From positions 1-64,000 of the forward strand of contig NZ_BDCA01000020.1 of assembly GCF_001613265.1 (NCBI RefSeq): 64,000 bases of DNA, in the 5' to 3' direction. The notes beneath the pieces are model-generated. The model saw nothing but the letters and a program-made list of their open reading frames with translations. It did no database searches and was not told the origin of the DNA. Shown here in pieces: positions 61,996 through 64,000 of this stretch. The stretch's first letter is position 1. Every line of letters starts with the position of its first letter. This stretch comes from Nocardia vermiculata NBRC 100427. Lineage in GTDB: Bacteria > Actinomycetota > Actinomycetes > Mycobacteriales > Mycobacteriaceae. Made by a program: the position numbers and the translations under genes.

Positions 61996-62090
61996 GGGTT
62001 TCGGCCCGCCTCGATTTTGGAGCGACGGAGGGAGGGAGCGAAGCGACTGAGCGTAGGAGTGAAAAATCGAGGCAAAGGGGGCCGAAACCC
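61996..62090. repeat. Long inverted repeat (class shared with 7558-7647)
   Basis: The left arm GGGTTTCGGCCC, GCCTCGATTTT (61996-62018) pairs with the right arm 62063-62090, which has five extra bases in the middle. The loop is purine-rich (GGAGCGACGGAGGGAGGGAG, AGCGAAGCGACTGAGCG). It fills most of the 347-base gene-free gap between the hydrolase and mshA. The sequence around it (from 61880) is also rich in CCGAAGGCGAAGCC-like strings. It could be an extragenic palindrome or terminator. Confidence 0.7.
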
Positions 62091-62190
62091 CGCCGCAGCG
62101 AAGCGGAGGCCAATAACACAGCTGTGACTGCCCTCACTTGGTGGGCAAGCGCATAACGGTTGACTCCTCGCTGAGTGCACACTGGCGTAT

Positions 62191-63546
62191 GTGAGTAATC
62201 GCCCCGAGCATCGTCCGCATCGGATTGCGGTGTTGTCGGTGCACACCTCTCCACTCGCGCAGCCGGGTACCGGCGACGCGGGCGGTATGAACGTCTATGT
62301 CCTGCAGTCGGCGGTCGAGTTGGCGCGCCGGGGTGTGGAGGTGGAGATCTTCACCCGCGCGACGTCGTCGAACGACGAGCCGGTGGTGGAGGCTGCGCCG
62401 GGGGTATTGGTGCGCAATGTGGTGGCGGGCCCGTTCGAGGGGTTGGACAAGCATGATCTGCCGACGCAGTTGTGCCCGTTCGCGGCGGAGGTGTTGCGGC
62501 AGGAGGCGCGGCAGCTACCCGGTTATTACGACCTGATTCATTCGCACTACTGGTTGTCGGGGCAGGTCGGTTGGCTGGCGCGTGATCGCTGGCGGGTGCC
62601 GTTGGTGCATACCGCGCATACGCTGGCCGCGGTGAAGAACGCTTTCCTCGCGGAGTGGGATGCGCCGGAGCCGTTGTCTCGGGTGGTGGGGGAGAAGCAG
62701 ATCATCGCCGAGTCGGATCGGCTGGTGGCCAATACCGGGCGGGAGGCCCGGCAGTTGGTGGAGTTGTACGGCGCCGAGCCGGAGCGGATCGATGTGGTGC
62801 CGCCGGGCGCGGATCTGGGCCGGTACTGTCCGGGGGACCGGGCGGCGGCGCGGGCCGAGTTCGGGATCGATCCGGATGAGCAGGTGGTGGCGTTCGTCGG
62901 CCGTATTCAGCCGTTGAAGGCGCCGGATGTGTTGGTTCACGCGGCGGCGGAGGTGTTGCGGGCCGAACCGGATCGCAGGCTACGGGTGTTGATCGTGGGT
63001 GGTCCGTCGGGGACGGGGTTGGAGCGTCCGGATGCGTTGATCGATTTGGCCGCGTCGCTCGGTATCTCCGAGCGGGTGACGTTCTTGCCGCCGCAGCCGC
63101 CGCATCGGCTGGTGCAGGTGTATCGCGCAGCGGATCTGGTGGCGGTACCGAGTCACAACGAGTCGTTCGGTTTGGTCGCGTTGGAAGCGCAGGCCAGTGG
63201 TACTCCGGTGCTCGCCGCTGATGTGGGCGGGTTGAGTACTGCCGTGCGGGACGGGGTTTCGGGGCGTCTGGTGGCGGGCCATCGGGCCGGTGCGTGGGGT
63301 GCGGCGTTGCGGGGGTTGCTCGACGAACCGGATCGGCTGCGGCAGATGGGGGCGGCAGCGGTGGAGCATGCGACGAAATTCTCCTGGGAACATACTGCCG
63401 ACGGATTGCTCGACTGCTATTCGGACGCGTTGGCCACGGTGCGGGGTGTGCGTTCGCGGCTGCCGGGTACAACGACGCTGAGTGACAGTAATCAGGCCAG
63501 GTCGCGGGCGCTGTGGCGGCGCCGGATGGGAGTTGTGCGCCGGTGA
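62191..63546 (+). CDS. mshA: D-inositol-3-phosphate glycosyltransferase
   Basis: A 451-residue GT4 enzyme that transfers GlcNAc from UDP-GlcNAc to inositol-1-phosphate, the first step of mycothiol synthesis. The start IAVLSVHTSPLAQPGTGDAG is the MshA signature. IHSHYWLSG, FVGRIQPLKAPD and SHNESFGLVALEAQASGTPV follow. The GTG start at 62191 is used. The stop overlaps the next GTG by four bases. Corresponds to Rv0486. Confidence 0.97.
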   Translation: MSNRPEHRPHRIAVLSVHTSPLAQPGTGDAGGMNVYVLQSAVELARRGVEVEIFTRATSSNDEPVVEAAPGVLVRNVVAGPFEGLDKHDLPTQLCPFAAEVLRQEARQLPGYYDLIHSHYWLSGQVGWLARDRWRVPLVHTAHTLAAVKNAFLAEWDAPEPLSRVVGEKQIIAESDRLVANTGREARQLVELYGAEPERIDVVPPGADLGRYCPGDRAAARAEFGIDPDEQVVAFVGRIQPLKAPDVLVHAAAEVLRAEPDRRLRVLIVGGPSGTGLERPDALIDLAASLGISERVTFLPPQPPHRLVQVYRAADLVAVPSHNESFGLVALEAQASGTPVLAADVGGLSTAVRDGVSGRLVAGHRAGAWGAALRGLLDEPDRLRQMGAAAVEHATKFSWEHTADGLLDCYSDALATVRGVRSRLPGTTTLSDSNQARSRALWRRRMGVVRR

Positions 63547-64000
63547 GTGACACCATCGCGCAGACCGCGCAGTTGATCGATGACACCGTGCGCGAGCGGG
63601 AGATCGAGTACACCCGCGAGGGTGTCGATACGTTCGTGGTGGTGTTGCCGGGCGAGCGCAAGCTGAAGACGACGGTGATGTTGACCGTCGGTAAGCACGG
63701 GGTGCGTGTCGAGTGTTTCGTCTGCCGCAAGCCGGACGAGAATTTCGAGGGCGTCTACAAGTATCTGCTGCGGCGTAACCGCCGGCTCTACGGTATGGCG
63801 TACACGCTGGATCGGGTGGGCGATATCTATCTGGTGGGCCGGATCGCGACGCATGCTGTGACCGCGGACGAGTTGGATCGGATCTTCGGTCAGATCCTCG
63901 AGGCGGTCGACGGCGATTTCAATGTGTTGTTGGAGTTGGGCTTCGCGGAATCTATTCGCCGGGAATGGAAGTGGCGGGTTTCGCGGGGGGAGTCGCTGAA
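63543..64000 (+). CDS. YbjN-domain protein after mshA (cut by the window edge)
   Basis: At least 152 residues; the end lies beyond the window. The start SDTIAQTAQLIDDTVREREI and FVCRKPDENFEGVYKYLLRRN match Rv0487-like YbjN (type III secretion chaperone-like fold) proteins found directly after mshA. Coupled to mshA by a 4-base overlap. The function is unknown; coupling hints at a role near mycothiol synthesis. Confidence 0.88.
   Translation, partial: MSDTIAQTAQLIDDTVREREIEYTREGVDTFVVVLPGERKLKTTVMLTVGKHGVRVECFVCRKPDENFEGVYKYLLRRNRRLYGMAYTLDRVGDIYLVGRIATHAVTADELDRIFGQILEAVDGDFNVLLELGFAESIRREWKWRVSRGESL

Overview
The window is high-GC actinobacterial DNA, most likely Nocardia or a close relative in the Mycobacteriales. 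The evidence is the gene set: mshA (mycothiol), an HbhA-like coiled-coil protein, RamB with isocitrate lyase, a DsbA/VKOR pair, an EspG-family protein, a mycobacterial-type L,D-transpeptidase, and many GTG starts. Gene order follows Mycobacterium tuberculosis Rv0462 to Rv0487 in pieces: lpd, small membrane protein, CMD protein, ramB (7.7-13.4 kb), then icl and fadB2 (30.7-33.4 kb), then TetR, DUF445, HTH, hbhA, DUF2516, deoC, DUF2993, DUF2505, murB, L,D-transpeptidase, SDR, mshA and a YbjN protein (43.8-64 kb). Stretches with no counterpart in that order interrupt this backbone.

Layout. 0.5-7.5 kb: TetR regulator, TrkA-like membrane protein, alpha/beta hydrolase, prolyl oligopeptidase, M19 dipeptidase. 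7.7-13.4 kb: lpd and ramB, interrupted by a QorR/Qor2-type redox module and a VOC protein. 13.5-30.2 kb: accessory block between ramB and icl. It holds an ATP-dependent DNA ligase; a minus-strand set of three genes that each look like resistance to 50S-ribosome antibiotics (ABC-F, Vat-type acetyltransferase, erythromycin esterase) with a divergent TetR gene; a TIM-barrel protein and TetR regulator with tandem palindromic operators; a DHA2 exporter with a WYL regulator and a 15-bp-arm palindrome; nagA with a PfkB kinase; XdhC; and a secreted lipase. 30.3-36.2 kb: icl, a 259-bp element with 31-bp terminal inverted repeats, fadB2, a MetE homologue that has lost three of the four zinc ligands, and a small antitoxin-like protein. 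36.3-43.7 kb: alcohol dehydrogenase, HtrA-like protease, VKOR and DsbA, EspG, an enoyl-reductase-like protein, and an AarF kinase. 43.8-64 kb: cell-envelope and mycothiol genes mixed with alpha/beta hydrolases and a KstD-like flavoprotein with its TetR regulator.

How genes work together. Lpd, Icl, FadB2 and RamB belong to acetate and fatty-acid carbon use, and RamB-like and CRP/GlxR-like sites lie upstream of icl. DsbA and VKOR form an extracytoplasmic disulfide-forming pair. MurB and the L,D-transpeptidase act in peptidoglycan synthesis and cross-linking. MshA starts mycothiol synthesis. The three resistance genes would protect the 50S ribosome by drug displacement, streptogramin acetylation and macrolide ring hydrolysis.

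No rRNA, tRNA, CRISPR array, complete insertion sequence or replication origin was seen. All function calls come from reading motifs and from memory of protein families; no database search was run.
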